DNA of 55,644 nt from Halobacteroidaceae bacterium (GTDB lineage: Bacteria > Bacillota > Halanaerobiia > B1SED10-174): positions 1-55,644 of the forward strand of contig PWGV01000094.1 in assembly GCA_003554585.1 (NCBI GenBank), written 5' to 3'. The number at the start of each line of letters is the position of its first letter. Position 1 is the first letter of the stretch. This document shows positions 25,593 through 34,523 of this stretch, piece after piece. The notes under the pieces are model-generated. The model had not been told where the DNA came from, did not search any database, and saw only the letters and a list, made by a program, of their open reading frames with translations. The translations under genes and the position numbers were made by a program.

Positions 25593-25627
25593 AAAAAAGC
25601 AGGCCTTCTCAGCCCTGCTTTTCAAAA
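25591..25627. terminator. Bidirectional terminator between the AbrB-family gene and nusB
   Basis: AAAAGCAGG (25595-25603) pairs with CCTGCTTTT (25614-25622). The minus strand ends with a T8 run (plus-strand A at 25591-25598), strong for nusB. The plus side has only TTTTC, a weaker exit. Confidence 0.75.
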
Positions 25628-26019
25628 AAACGCCCCAGCAATCCATTAATAAACTTGCCCGATTCCTCGCCTCCAAAAGCTTTACCCACCTCAATAGCCT
25701 CGTCCACTGCTACTGCGTCGGGGACATCTTGACAGTACTGCATTTCAAAGAGACCAATTCTAATTATATTTAGGTCCACGCGGGATAACCTTTCCAACCT
25801 CCACCTGGAAAGGTATTTTTTTATGTTTTGGTCCAGTTCTTCCATTTTTTCCAGAACACCCTGTGCAAGCTTTTGGGTATACGTAGCTTTTTCCGCCTCG
25901 GGGGCCAGCAATAAAAAATACTCCCAGGCCTGGGCAAAATTATAATTGGTCTGTCCCATAAGGTAAAGCACCTGGACAGCCCATTCTCTCTGCTGTCTTC
26001 TACTAATTATTGTTGCCAA
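25609..26019 (-). CDS. nusB: Transcription antitermination factor NusB
   Basis: NusB is a small all-helical protein that binds boxA RNA with NusE (ribosomal protein S10) during rRNA transcription. Visible hallmarks are RRQQREWAVQVLY at the N-terminus, LERLSRVDLNIIRIGLFEM and VDEAIEVGKAFGGEESGKFINGLLGR at the C-terminus. The length of about 136 residues is typical. A GTG at 26031 is in frame, but the TTG at 26019 is better spaced from AAGGTGAGG. Downstream of the Asp23-AmaP pair, as in many clostridia. Confidence 0.93.
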   Translation of the reverse strand: MATIISRRQQREWAVQVLYLMGQTNYNFAQAWEYFLLLAPEAEKATYTQKLAQGVLEKMEELDQNIKKYLSRWRLERLSRVDLNIIRIGLFEMQYCQDVPDAVAVDEAIEVGKAFGGEESGKFINGLLGRFFEKQG

Positions 26020-26145
26020 AACAAACCTCACCTTCTCAACATGGGAGCGGAAAAATTATTACCCCGAGCAAAACCAACAAAATGAAAACTTTTTATGGGT
26101 AAAAAGTTTATCTCATTTCCCTAAATATTTTTCCGAGGCCCTGTT

Positions 26146-26844
26146 TTAAAGATCTTTATCCTGCTTTTTTTCTTCAGTTTCTTCAGTTTCTTCTTCAGTG
26201 GTTTCTTCATCAACCCATTTTTCTTCTGTTTCCTCTTCATAAACCTGTTCCTGAGGTTTTTCTATTTCCTTTTCTTTTTCTACCTTTTCTCGTTTGACTT
26301 CTTCCCGTTTACGTTCAAAAGTATCTCTTTCTTCACTTTCAATACTGTGAACGACGGTTTCGATTTTTTCCACCTTTACTCCCACCACCTGGCTAACATA
26401 ATCTTTCAATGATTCCTGAATATCTGTTACCAGGTCGGGGATCTCCTGATGGGGGAAAACTCCAAGTTTCAAGCGAATAAATAGTCCACCTTCCACGGGT
26501 TTAATGAAGGTTTTTACTTCTTTTACGCCCTCCTGCCTGGACACGAACCTGTGGATTAAACCTTCAACGGCGTCGAGCGAAACCCTAATGGCCCCTGTTT
26601 TCCCGTCTCGAACCATTGTATTTTGGGGTTCAGCCCTTAAGAAATAGGGGAGTAGACTTAAAATCCCCAAAAAGAAAACAACTAACCCAATTATTCCTGC
26701 CAGGTAGTTTTGATAAAGGGTCCGCAGGAAATAAATATAAATGTCGGGAGAAATCAAACCAAAAAAGTGAAAGCTTAAAAGCAAGCTACCCAGTGTTATC
26801 ACAATCAGAATAATAAACTGAATTGCTCTATAAAAAAAACCCAT
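26146..26844 (-). CDS. amaP: Alkaline shock response membrane anchor AmaP, with long acidic tail
   Basis: AmaP anchors Asp23 to the membrane in staphylococci. This 232-residue form has two N-terminal membrane helices (about 5-27 and 46-70), then an Asp23-like domain (GAIRVSLDAVEGLIHRFV ... GLFIRLKLGVFPHQEIPDL). The last 60 residues or so are low-complexity Glu/Lys/Thr sequence (VEKEKEIEKPQEQVYEEETE and similar). Usual AmaP proteins are about 180-190 residues, so the tail is extra. Of the two near ATGs the second (26844) has the better distance from GGGGGG. Asp23 is the gene just upstream. Confidence 0.85.
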   Translation of the reverse strand: MGFFYRAIQFIILIVITLGSLLLSFHFFGLISPDIYIYFLRTLYQNYLAGIIGLVVFFLGILSLLPYFLRAEPQNTMVRDGKTGAIRVSLDAVEGLIHRFVSRQEGVKEVKTFIKPVEGGLFIRLKLGVFPHQEIPDLVTDIQESLKDYVSQVVGVKVEKIETVVHSIESEERDTFERKREEVKREKVEKEKEIEKPQEQVYEEETEEKWVDEETTEEETEETEEKKQDKDL

Positions 26845-26873
26845 TCCCATCCCCCCTTATTAAATAAAGTTAT

Positions 26874-27383
26874 TTACTTATCTTTTTTTTCTTCGTTTTC
26901 CTTTTTACCTTTCTTCCCTTTTTTCGTTTTTTTCTCTTTGCTATTCTCTTCTTTTTTTCCTTCTTCCCCTTCTTCTTCTTCTTCTTCTTCTTCTTCTATT
27001 TTTTCTTCAACCTCTTCTTCTTCTTCTTCTTTAGGCATGTGAGTATCAATTCCGGTTATGAATACGTTAACTTCAACCACCTTAAGCCCTGTCATTCCTT
27101 CAACGGCCTTTTTAACATTCTCCTGGACTTTTGTAGCAACTGCATGAATCACGGCGCCATATTCAATAACAAGGTAGAGGTCAATCTTGGCTTCTTTTTC
27201 TCCGACTTCAACTTTGACCCCTTTGGAGAGGTTTTTCTTGCCAAGAAGCTCAACCAGGCCTCCCCCAAAACCTCCGGTCATACTTTTTACACCTTCGATT
27301 TCCGTGGCTGCCAGGCCTGCAATTATTGCTATAACTTCATCCGCGATATGAACACTTCCATAATCATGGGCTGGTTGGTACAT
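26874..27383 (-). CDS. Asp23/Gls24 family envelope stress protein with polyampholyte tail
   Basis: Residues 1-115 form the Asp23 domain: GSVHIADEVIAIIAGLAA, EIEGVKSM, GVKVEVGEKEAKIDLYLVIE and the NVFITGI strand. Asp23 proteins polymerise beneath the membrane and are induced by cell-wall or alkaline stress. The last 50 residues are an acidic run (near residues 117-140) followed by a Lys-rich stretch, encoded by repeated GAA/GAG triplets at about 26965-27030. That run is prone to slippage. The ATG has CTTGGAGGTG before it. The gene lies 29 bp ahead of amaP, its expected partner. Confidence 0.88.
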   Translation of the reverse strand: MYQPAHDYGSVHIADEVIAIIAGLAATEIEGVKSMTGGFGGGLVELLGKKNLSKGVKVEVGEKEAKIDLYLVIEYGAVIHAVATKVQENVKKAVEGMTGLKVVEVNVFITGIDTHMPKEEEEEEVEEKIEEEEEEEEEGEEGKKEENSKEKKTKKGKKGKKENEEKKDK

Positions 27384-27529
27384 TTTTTCACCTCCAAGTG
27401 AACACCTGTTTCTTTCCTTAATTAACCAAACCTCTACTTAAATTAAATTCTACAAACAGGGCCGTTTTCCTTTTAAAAAACAAAATCCCTTCTATGCCCA
27501 ACGGTTCCGGACTTCTTTAACCGAAAAAA

Positions 27530-27555
27530 ACACACCCGGAGCAAAAACTCCGGGT
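27530..27555 (-). terminator. Intrinsic terminator after efp
   Basis: ACCCGGAG (27534-27541) pairs with CTCCGGGT (27548-27555), loop 6 nt. On minus the stem is followed by GTGTTTTTTTC. It lies 22 bp after the efp stop codon. Confidence 0.85.
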
Positions 27556-27576
27556 ATAAATACCTCTACCCAGTTA

Positions 27577-28143
27577 TTACTTGGAAACCCGCTCCATATA
27601 TTCTCCCGATCGGGTATCGACCTTTACAATATCACCTTCATTAATAAACAGAGGAACATTTATTTCTGCACCTGTTTCCAGTTGAGCAGGTTTGGTTCCC
27701 CCGGAAACTGTATTCCCCTTAACACCCGGATCGGTCTGAGTTACCTCCAGTTCGACAAAGGTGGGGAGTTCAATAGTTACAGCGCGTCCCTGATAGTATT
27801 TAACCTTGAGGGCTAGGTTTTCTTTCAAAAATTTAATAATCTCTTCTCCCAGATCAACCGCATTAATCGCTGTTTGTTCAAAGGTTTCTCTATCCATAAA
27901 ATAAAACTGATCTTCGGATTGATAGAGAAATTCCATTTCTCTCTCGTCGAGGTGAGCCTTTTTAACTTTTTCCCCGGCCCGGAATGTTTTTTCAAAAACC
28001 GCGCCCGTTTCAATATTCCTTAACTTGGTCCGGACGAAAGCGCTGCCCTTGCCCGGTTTGACATGCAAAAATTCAATAACAGTACAGATCCCTTCTTCAA
28101 TATCAATAGTAAGACCGGTGTGGAAGTTGTTAGTGTTTATCAT
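27577..28143 (-). CDS. efp: Elongation factor P
   Basis: EF-P enters the ribosomal E site and relieves stalling at polyproline. All three OB-like domains are present in 188 residues. The domain I loop is [14 protein letters not shown], with Lys32 at the tip where EF-P is modified in many bacteria. Domain II has [11 protein letters not shown], and the C-terminal signature [24 protein letters not shown] is intact. No epmA/ymfI-type modification gene is nearby. GGAGGG lies 5 nt before the ATG. It follows the M24 peptidase gene, the same order as in many Bacillota. Confidence 0.96.
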   Translation of the reverse strand: MINTNNFHTGLTIDIEEGICTVIEFLHVKPGKGSAFVRTKLRNIETGAVFEKTFRAGEKVKKAHLDEREMEFLYQSEDQFYFMDRETFEQTAINAVDLGEEIIKFLKENLALKVKYYQGRAVTIELPTFVELEVTQTDPGVKGNTVSGGTKPAQLETGAEINVPLFINEGDIVKVDTRSGEYMERVSK

Positions 28144-28190
28144 TTTTTCCCTCCTATCCAGGGGCCAAAAACCATTAGCCCTATTCCGGT

Positions 28191-29261
28191 TTATATAATT
28201 TTAAACTCTTTAGGTACTCCGGTCAAGCTCCGGACCCCATTCGCTTCCATTACAACAATATCTTCAATTCTGACTCCACCCCAGCCGGGTAGATATATTC
28301 CCGGTTCAACAGTAAAAACCATTCCCGGCTCCAGGTTGTTTTCGCTAACTGAACTCAGGCGGGGACTTTCATGGACATCAATCCCAATTCCATGCCCGAG
28401 ACCATGCCCAAAATTATCTCCATAGCCTTTAGCAGAAATAACATCCCTGGATAATTTATCTGCATCCGGCCCGGACATTCCAGGCTTAATTCCTTCAATA
28501 GCTGCCATTTGCGCTTCTAAAACGGTTTCATAAATTTCCCGTTCTTTTTCTCCTGCGCTCCCAATTGCAAAGGTCCGGGTCACATCAGAGGCATAACCGT
28601 TCAAGCGGGCTCCCATATCAATTACCACGAGTTCCCCTTTTTTTATCACCTTGTCGCTGGCTATTCCGTGGGGTAAAGAACCCCGGGGGCCAGATGCAAC
28701 TATGATATCGAAGGAACTCCCCTTGGCTCCCTTTTTACGGAGGAAAAATTCCAGTTCCAGGGCTACTTCGCGTTCTGTCATTCCCGGCTTGATAAAACCA
28801 CAAATATATTCTAAGGCCTGGTCGGCCAGATCTATTGCCTCCTGCAAAAAAGCAAGTTCTTCGGTGCTTTTATATATCCTGAATTTTTCTACGAAATTCT
28901 GGGTAGGGACCCACTCCACGTTATCAATTTTTCCTTTCAGTTCTTTTTCTACAGTTGCGTAGGTCTCAAAGTCCGCTTCAAAACCAATTTTATTTAACTC
29001 TTCCCCCGAAATAAGCTGGTTAAGGGTATCCATTTTTTTCAGGTCATGCTCGACTATTTCCAGGTGAGGCGCCTGGTTTTGAGCCTGTTCTGTATACCTG
29101 AAATCAGTAATAAGCATCGCCTTTTGTGGAGTTACCATAACGGTACCTGCGGATCCGGTAAAACCACTCAGGTAAAAGCGGTTAGAGGGATGGTTTATAA
29201 TAATTCCATCCAGGTTATTGTCACCAAGTTCTTTTCTAACTTTTTCTATCCTATTCTCCAT
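28191..29261 (-). CDS. M24-family Xaa-Pro aminopeptidase
   Basis: A 356-residue two-domain metallopeptidase that removes N-terminal residues preceding proline. The N-terminal creatinase-like domain ([18 protein letters not shown]) is followed by the pita-bread domain with all five metal ligands visible: Asp in [14 protein letters not shown] and the second Asp in DVTRTFAIG, His in [14 protein letters not shown], Glu in FTVEPGIY and Glu in VRIEDIVV. The length and gene order beside efp match the YqhT/PepP proteins of Bacillota. GGGAGG precedes the ATG. It directly follows the secretin gene (12 bp), so pilus-operon transcripts may read into it. Confidence 0.92.
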   Translation of the reverse strand: MENRIEKVRKELGDNNLDGIIINHPSNRFYLSGFTGSAGTVMVTPQKAMLITDFRYTEQAQNQAPHLEIVEHDLKKMDTLNQLISGEELNKIGFEADFETYATVEKELKGKIDNVEWVPTQNFVEKFRIYKSTEELAFLQEAIDLADQALEYICGFIKPGMTEREVALELEFFLRKKGAKGSSFDIIVASGPRGSLPHGIASDKVIKKGELVVIDMGARLNGYASDVTRTFAIGSAGEKEREIYETVLEAQMAAIEGIKPGMSGPDADKLSRDVISAKGYGDNFGHGLGHGIGIDVHESPRLSSVSENNLEPGMVFTVEPGIYLPGWGGVRIEDIVVMEANGVRSLTGVPKEFKII

Positions 29262-29273
29262 TGTTCAGCCTCC

Positions 29274-30851
29274 CTAATGTTTTTTCCTTAAATCCGTTTT
29301 TTCAATAATTTCTTCTTGATCCCGCAGGGTTTTTCCTCCATCTTTTCTAACTATCCGGGGGGTGATAAAAATTATTAATTCTGTGGCAAGTTTATTCTCC
29401 TTGCTTGATCCAAGCCAGGAGCCAATCAAGGGTAATTTCCGAAACCAGGGCAAATCTTTTTTTCTGAAGCGATCCTCGATCTGCAAAAGTCCCCCCAAAG
29501 CAAAAGTTTCCCCGCACTCCACCCTGACGACAGTTTCTACTTCTCTGGTGCTTACCCGGGGAAAACCCGAAACCAGTTCCTCTCCAATTTTGCTTACTTC
29601 CGGCCGGACCTCGAGCGTGATATACTTCCCTTCGGAAAGTCGGGGTGTAAAAGAAATTATGATTCCAGTTTGCAGGTAATCTATATTCTGTCCCCCATCA
29701 TTATTTATTCTCTCTCCCCGAACTGGAATCCTGTCCCCGATATGGAGTGTTCCCTCAATTCCCTCCAGAGTGGTTAAACTCGGGCGGGCAAGAGTTTCCG
29801 AAACTCCTTCTTCTTCCATCAAGTCCAAAAAATTTTCCAGACTTAAACTAATTCCCTCCCCATGCAAAAGAAACCCATCCCCAAGTAAATCTATACTGGC
29901 TATCTGTCCCAGATTCAATCCTTTTTCTTTAATAAAATGGCTGGAAACTTCTTCGATCCGAAATTCAACAAGAACCAAATCTCGGGGTTGATCCATTTCC
30001 TCGATGACCAGGAGCATTTCTTCTAAAATTCCGGGTTTTCCTTTCAGCAAAAGTCGGTTCAAACGTTTATCAGTTTTTATTTCTGCTTCTGGAAAAAGCC
30101 CCTGCAAAAGCGGGGGAAAAATCTCGGGATCCCCATACTCCAGTTCCTCGACTAATATTTCTTTTTGAGGAAGGGGATAGTCAATTTCTTCAATTAGTTT
30201 TTTTGCTTTTTCAATTTCCTCCGGAAAACCCCTAACTATTATCTGCTTCCTTCCCTGTTTTATTACCGTAAGACCAGGGAACATTCGGGAAATTATCTCG
30301 ATCGCTTCCTCGGGTTGGATATTATCAATTTCCAGGATTATCACCTTTTCTTTTTTCCCCGGACCACCGACCTGGGATAAAATTTCCTCAACTTTTTGCA
30401 GTTTTTCTTTTTCACCGCTACAAATCAGGCTGGAACTTTTAATATCCAAAGCCATTTTGAGCCCGGGAAAAATCTCACCAACCCATCTTAGAATTTCCTC
30501 GCCCGGCCTGCCTTCGAGGCTAAAAACCTCAATTACCTCATCAGAACTTAATTCAGCTATCAAATCCGGGGGGCCAACAATGTAAAGATTGTCTTTTTTG
30601 TAATAATCAAGCCCATGGGTGTAGAGAATTCCCGCCCAGGCCTCTGAAAAGGAGATCCCCTCCAGATGAGCTGAAACTCTTCCTTCAATCTCGGCAGAAA
30701 TTAAAACATTTATGCCCCCTATATCTGCAAGCCCCCTTAAAACATCGCTCAATTCGGCTTCATTAAATTTAACCTCAACCAGGGGCTCGCTTCCTTCAGC
30801 CGGGCTAATAATTAAAGCTAAGAACAAAAAAAGAATTAACAGTTTAGCCAA
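29274..30851 (-). CDS. Secretin (GspD/PilQ family)
   Basis: Secretins form gated rings in the outer membrane for type IV pili or type II secretion. The 525-residue protein has a signal peptide (residues 4-20), an N0-like domain (VEVKFNEAELSDVLRGLADIGGINVLIS), at least two N1/KH-like repeats (EVIEVFSL ... EEILSQV; IIRGFPEEIEKAKKLIEEID-type) and the C-terminal secretin core. The core shows VSETLARPSLTTLEG, GDRIPV and GETFALGGLL ... LPLIGSWLGS, ending ELIIFITPRIV. It is shorter than most GspD (about 650). Start TTG at 30851 behind AGGTGGTG. It is the last gene of the pilus operon, 2 bp after the PilP-like gene. A secretin in a sporulating clostridial genome is noteworthy because it implies an outer membrane or a derived structure. 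Confidence 0.88.
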   Translation of the reverse strand: MAKLLILFLFLALIISPAEGSEPLVEVKFNEAELSDVLRGLADIGGINVLISAEIEGRVSAHLEGISFSEAWAGILYTHGLDYYKKDNLYIVGPPDLIAELSSDEVIEVFSLEGRPGEEILRWVGEIFPGLKMALDIKSSSLICSGEKEKLQKVEEILSQVGGPGKKEKVIILEIDNIQPEEAIEIISRMFPGLTVIKQGRKQIIVRGFPEEIEKAKKLIEEIDYPLPQKEILVEELEYGDPEIFPPLLQGLFPEAEIKTDKRLNRLLLKGKPGILEEMLLVIEEMDQPRDLVLVEFRIEEVSSHFIKEKGLNLGQIASIDLLGDGFLLHGEGISLSLENFLDLMEEEGVSETLARPSLTTLEGIEGTLHIGDRIPVRGERINNDGGQNIDYLQTGIIISFTPRLSEGKYITLEVRPEVSKIGEELVSGFPRVSTREVETVVRVECGETFALGGLLQIEDRFRKKDLPWFRKLPLIGSWLGSSKENKLATELIIFITPRIVRKDGGKTLRDQEEIIEKTDLRKKH

Positions 30852-30853
30852 AA

Positions 30854-31306
30854 CTAATCACCACCTATGGGTAAATAATAAAAAGCTCTCTCGGGAATTT
30901 TTCTCAGGATAATATGATCAGAAAATATCCGCTCAATTTCCCAACCGGAAAACCCATCTCCTTTTCTTACCAGGAAAATTTCCTCCTTAACTTCAATTAT
31001 AGCCAGGAATTCCTCCCGGCCCCGGATAATGCCCCGAACTTCTAAATCCACTGGACGTGGTAAATTGCCTTTAATCTTTCCCTGCTCCCTTAAAAAAGGG
31101 TTGGGGGGAGTTTCCCTTTCCCCCTGGTAAACAAACACAGCGGTTTGCTCAATATTCTCTTCCGGGGAAGGTTCTGCAGGCAGAATTTCTGGAATTGGTT
31201 TTCTTTGGGGGTCTTCTCCGATATTTGTGATTAAAAAACTCCCGAGGAGCAATAACAGCACTCCCGGGATATAAATTCCCAGTTTTTCTCCCGTTTTAAA
31301 ATTCAT
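30854..31306 (-). CDS. PilP/GspC-like pilus alignment protein
   Basis: The 150-residue protein has one membrane segment (residues 9-26), a Pro-rich linker (PIPEILPAEPSPEEN) and a small C-terminal beta domain. In that domain DLEVRGIIRGREEFLAIIEV, EEIFLVRKGDGFSGWEIERI and ILRK follow the HR-domain pattern of PilP and GspC. These proteins link the inner-membrane PilMNO complex with the secretin. Position between the PilO-like and secretin genes agrees. It overlaps the PilO-like gene by 11 bp. Family by fold pattern and context rather than strong identity. Confidence 0.72.
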   Translation of the reverse strand: MNFKTGEKLGIYIPGVLLLLLGSFLITNIGEDPQRKPIPEILPAEPSPEENIEQTAVFVYQGERETPPNPFLREQGKIKGNLPRPVDLEVRGIIRGREEFLAIIEVKEEIFLVRKGDGFSGWEIERIFSDHIILRKIPERAFYYLPIGGD

Positions 31307-31811
31307 TTAACTCGCCTCCCTTTATTAGAGGAATTTCCCCCGTAACTTCAAGAACCAGTTCCTTTTCCGCCTGGAAAAGAACCTGGAGTAACTCAAAAAA
31401 ATAGGGAGAGGTGTCCAGGTCCTGTAAAAAAACCAGCAACTCGGAGAAATTTCCTTTCCATTTTCCTTTTAACAAGACGTTTTCTCCAGAGCGATCTAAT
31501 TTCAGTTCTTTTTTAGTTACTTCCCTTTCTTTCGCCCTCTGGGCCAGGTAATTTTTGAATTTTTGCATTCCTTCAGGGTTCTGGAGAAATTTCTCCCCAA
31601 GCTCTTTTAATTCCCTTTCCAGTTCCTCCAGCTCCGCCTTTATTTCTTTTTGCCTTTGTTCCCGGGCTTTAAATTCAGTTACTAACCCCTTGGTTAGGCC
31701 CAACAATTCTTTATTTTCTTCAATTTGATCCCGAACAGGAAGAAATATTCCGAAGAAAATTAGTCCGGTAGCCAAACCAAGGATGATTATCAGAAAATCC
31801 ATTTTACCCAT
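31296..31811 (-). CDS. PilO-like pilus assembly protein
   Basis: The 171-residue protein has one membrane helix (residues 5-25) and a coiled coil (about 32-85, EELERELKELGEKF). A small ferredoxin-like domain follows (ENVLLKGKWKGNFSELLVFLQDLDTSPYFFELLQVLFQ). That is the layout of PilO/GspM proteins, which dimerise with PilN on the outer face of the cytoplasmic membrane. Overlaps with both neighbours (8 and 11 bp) indicate translational coupling. Sequence similarity is low in this family, so the call leans on layout and gene order. Confidence 0.72.
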   Translation of the reverse strand: MGKMDFLIIILGLATGLIFFGIFLPVRDQIEENKELLGLTKGLVTEFKAREQRQKEIKAELEELERELKELGEKFLQNPEGMQKFKNYLAQRAKEREVTKKELKLDRSGENVLLKGKWKGNFSELLVFLQDLDTSPYFFELLQVLFQAEKELVLEVTGEIPLIKGGELNEF

Positions 31812-32346
31812 CTAAATCTTCCTCTCCCCCGGGTTTTACCTCCAGGACGAACCATTTCCAATTTTCTTTTGTTTGCGAATCCTCTAATATAAAATCCATC
31901 TTTTTCTCCGGTAAAACCAGGGACAGATTTTCTTCCAGTTCCTTTTTTTTATTTTCGGTTTCCAGGTACCCTTCCAGAACAAAAAACTCCTTTTTATCAG
32001 CCCTGAAAAAAGCAAGGTATACTCCTTCAGGCATGTTAAAAAATAGCTCCCAGGTTAATTCATTTAAGTTATTTTCTGGAATTTTTTCTTTAAAAAAATT
32101 TAGCTGCTCCCTTTTTTCCTCCAGCTGCTTTTCCAATAAATCCATGCCGGCAAGTCTTTTTTCCAGTTCAACCTTCTGCTCCTCCCATCTTTTTAACTCT
32201 TCTCGAGAGGAGAGCAGGGCCGCCCTTAATTGAAAATAATTCAAGGCAAGCAAAACCAGGACCAGGCCAAGCAAAATCAGTTTGAGGGCAGGCCAGTAAC
32301 CCTTTTCCCCTCCTTTTAAATATCTTGAAAAATCAATTCTTTCCAT
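31804..32346 (-). CDS. PilN-like pilus assembly protein
   Basis: The 180-residue protein has a short cytoplasmic N-terminus with RIDFSRYLKGG, the region that docks onto PilM in PilN proteins. Then come one membrane helix (about 20-40), a coiled coil (SREELKRWEEQKVELEKRLA) and a C-terminal domain. The start ATG lies behind AAGGAG inside the 3' end of the PilM-like gene (31-bp overlap). Layout and order pilM-pilN-pilO-pilP support the name. Confidence 0.75.
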   Translation of the reverse strand: MERIDFSRYLKGGEKGYWPALKLILLGLVLVLLALNYFQLRAALLSSREELKRWEEQKVELEKRLAGMDLLEKQLEEKREQLNFFKEKIPENNLNELTWELFFNMPEGVYLAFFRADKKEFFVLEGYLETENKKKELEENLSLVLPEKKMDFILEDSQTKENWKWFVLEVKPGGEEDLDG

Positions 32347-33248
32347 GATTTTCTCCTTTTCAAACTGCCCAAACCCAGAGCAACTGAGAGCAAAACCTTC
32401 TCTTTTTCTTTTTCAGGCCAAAATTTTTGCGGAAACCGGACTGGAACTTTAAAATTTTCCTCTAGGAATTTAATAAAGCCATTTTTAAGCACATTACCTC
32501 CCGTAATTATTATTTTCTCCATTTCCCAGGGACTGCTTTTTTGGGGGAGATGTAAAAGGGCTCTTTCAATTTCTTTTTTAACTTTAATAAAGTCTTCCTC
32601 TACATTTATCTTTTTTACCAGGTTTACTTTTTCATTATCTCCCTGGATTGATAGGTTTCTTATTAACAGGGGCACTCCTCTGGACAAAAAGACAAGGGTG
32701 GCTCCCCCCCATCCCCAATCCAAAACAACAAGGTTTTCTTTCCAGCTGGAATATAGGGGAAAAAGGGCCGCGGGTGCAAGGGTAATTCTCTCATATTTAA
32801 AACTCCCAAACCGGTCCAGGCAGTTAAAAAAAGACCGAAAAAATTTAGCACAGATTGCTGCAGCAACAATTTTTTGCCTCTTTTTACCTTTCTCAAGACA
32901 GATAAAATCAAATAAAGCTTCCTCTCCAGGAAAGGGGAGATAACGGGTCATTTCCCATTTGACCGCTTCCCTCAATTCTTTTTTCCCTAATATTGGAAAA
33001 TCCATTACCATTAACCGCCCTCTTGTCCTGGGTAAGGAAACTCTCAGGGAGGCTGAATTAAAGTCGCAATTTCCCAGAGTAGTATTTAATAACTTATCCA
33101 TCCCCTCCCTGTCCTTAACCAACCTTTCCCCCAGCAAACCTGCTGGGATTTCTTTCATCCAGTATTCTACCGGTTTAAATTCAAACCTACTTTCGGGAAT
33201 AAAACGGACTATTTTTAAGTTTTTCTCTCCCCAGTCAAGAGCAAACAA
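32316..33248 (-). CDS. PilM-like actin-fold pilus assembly protein
   Basis: PilM is a cytoplasmic actin-like ATP-binding protein that recruits PilN. The 310-residue protein begins MFALDWGEKNLKIVRF (phosphate-1 loop of the actin fold) and has a second VVLDWGWGGATLVFLSRG loop near residue 170. The adenosine-binding EKIIITGGNVLKNGF and LLSVALGLGSL close the fold. An internal LPRTRGRLMVMDFPILGKKELREAVKWE matches the PilM subdomain 1C. It starts TTG at 33248 behind GAGGAGG, 41 bp after the minor pilin cluster. Confidence 0.85.
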   Translation of the reverse strand: MFALDWGEKNLKIVRFIPESRFEFKPVEYWMKEIPAGLLGERLVKDREGMDKLLNTTLGNCDFNSASLRVSLPRTRGRLMVMDFPILGKKELREAVKWEMTRYLPFPGEEALFDFICLEKGKKRQKIVAAAICAKFFRSFFNCLDRFGSFKYERITLAPAALFPLYSSWKENLVVLDWGWGGATLVFLSRGVPLLIRNLSIQGDNEKVNLVKKINVEEDFIKVKKEIERALLHLPQKSSPWEMEKIIITGGNVLKNGFIKFLEENFKVPVRFPQKFWPEKEKEKVLLSVALGLGSLKRRKSWKELIFQDI

Positions 33249-33289
33249 AATCGATCCTCCTCTCTAAAAACTGTGCCAGCACCAAAAAC

Positions 33290-33682
33290 TCAGGGCAGAC
33301 CCTCCTTCCACCAGAGCAATTCAACATCTTTTAGGGTATCAGAAACCTGGAATTTCGCTGTTAAATAAAATTCTTCTCCCCCTTCATATCCCCGGGAAAT
33401 GAGGTATTGACCGCATTCTTTTTCTCGGGTTTCCAGGAAAAAACCTTTTTCTGGCCCCAGAGGATAATAATTTTCTTCTGACCTCCACCCGGGCTCTTCT
33501 CTTAGTTTGTAAAAACCCTTTACCATTCCCGCCTCGGCCAGGTAAAACAGTTTTTGTTTTCGGTACAGGTTATTGTTAATCATCATTTCCAGCCGGCTTT
33601 CCCGGTATTGAGCTCCCAGGGTTGCGGCGAACACAATACAAACTACAAGAACCGGAACCAAAACAGACCCTTCCCTGCCCAT
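33290..33682 (-). CDS. PilX-like minor pilin/pilus assembly protein
   Basis: The 130-residue protein starts GREGSVLVPVLVVCIVFAATLGA, a hydrophobic N-terminal helix without the Glu5 of classical prepilins. It is followed by NNNLYRKQKLFYLAEAGMVKGFYKL. The (Q/K)xxFY(L)AEAG motif is the hallmark of PilX-type proteins. It lies 2 bp after the preceding minor pilin gene, in the usual pilV-pilW-pilX order. Probably part of the pilus tip or priming complex. Confidence 0.75.
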   Translation of the reverse strand: MGREGSVLVPVLVVCIVFAATLGAQYRESRLEMMINNNLYRKQKLFYLAEAGMVKGFYKLREEPGWRSEENYYPLGPEKGFFLETREKECGQYLISRGYEGGEEFYLTAKFQVSDTLKDVELLWWKEGLP

Positions 33683-33684
33683 TT

Positions 33685-34161
33685 TCAGTCCTCCCCTTCC
33701 CGGGCAAAAACCTGGCTTTCCAAAGAACTGATTTCTGCCTGGATTGTAACAATAATTCCCTGCTCAACAGGTTTGAAAGCAAGTTTTCCTGCATTTAAAG
33801 CTATGGACATGCCTGTAAAACGCTCCCGACCGGGGTTTTTTACTCCCTTTAAAATATTCTCTCCTCTCTGGTAAAAAGCAATTTCCCTCTCCGGTTCGTA
33901 GTTTACGCTCATTTCTAGGCGAGTGTAAGCCCCGCGGGAATCTGGCCCCTCAAGGAACCTGATTGTATCGGGTTTAGCCTGCCGGATTTTCCTGATTACT
34001 TCCTCCATCACTACCCGCTGTTGCTGCCTGATGTCAAATCGGGCACTGCTCCTTTGCCAGTTTTCTCCGACTTCGATATAGGCTGTGCCCAGGCCGATCC
34101 AGAGAAATCCCGCGAGAAAAATTGCAAGGAGAACTTCTAATAGAATAAAACCGCGTTTCAT
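33685..34161 (-). CDS. Minor prepilin (PilW/GspJ-like)
   Basis: The 158-residue protein has a short type III signal (MKRG) followed by FILLEVLLAIFLAGFLWIGLG. That gives cleavage after Gly4 with Glu5 of the mature chain in place. It is followed by a helix and a beta-rich C-terminal domain ending near VTIQAEISSLESQV. The size and order after the PilV-like gene suggest PilW/GspJ, but minor pilins are hard to tell apart. Start ATG overlaps the preceding stop by 4 bp (ATGA). Confidence 0.78.
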   Translation of the reverse strand: MKRGFILLEVLLAIFLAGFLWIGLGTAYIEVGENWQRSSARFDIRQQQRVVMEEVIRKIRQAKPDTIRFLEGPDSRGAYTRLEMSVNYEPEREIAFYQRGENILKGVKNPGRERFTGMSIALNAGKLAFKPVEQGIIVTIQAEISSLESQVFAREGED

Positions 34162-34520
34162 CTGTCCTTTTGCCCCCTGAAAATACAGTCAGCTGAATAA
34201 AGGGTGATAAATTCAATTTCCCTAAAATTATCCCCCTGTTCCCAGTTTACCTTAACCCTGCCCATATTAAGACTTTCCCAGGGTTCAAAACGGGACTGGA
34301 TAATAAAACCCCTTTCTTGCTCTTCAATTGTTTTCTCCTCTCCTGTTTTCAGCAAAACTTCCATCTGCTTTTGCCCCATAAAAACCCCTTTTCCGAGCAC
34401 CTCGGCCTGGTAATCCATCTTTTTCCAGTTCAACCAGCCTTCAGAAATGAAAGCCAGGACCATAGCCATTAGGACCATAGAAAACAAAACTTCCCAGAGA
34501 ATAAAACCATCATTTCGCAA
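34158..34520 (-). CDS. Minor prepilin (PilV/GspI-like)
   Basis: The 120-residue prepilin has leader MRNDG then FILWEVLFSMVLMAMVLAFIS. Cleavage after Gly with Glu five residues into the mature form meets the prepilin rule. The C-terminal part is a short beta domain. The start codon is TTG at 34520, behind AAGGAGGAATAG, which overlaps the end of the previous gene. Coupled to the PilW-like gene by a 4-bp overlap. Confidence 0.77.
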   Translation of the reverse strand: MRNDGFILWEVLFSMVLMAMVLAFISEGWLNWKKMDYQAEVLGKGVFMGQKQMEVLLKTGEEKTIEEQERGFIIQSRFEPWESLNMGRVKVNWEQGDNFREIEFITLYSADCIFRGQKDR

Positions 34521-34523
34521 AAA

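Noticed and set aside
26960-27035. CRISPR-like or tandem repeat array
   Set aside because: It is a run of Glu codons (GAA/GAG) coding for the acidic tail of the Asp23 protein, with no spacers.
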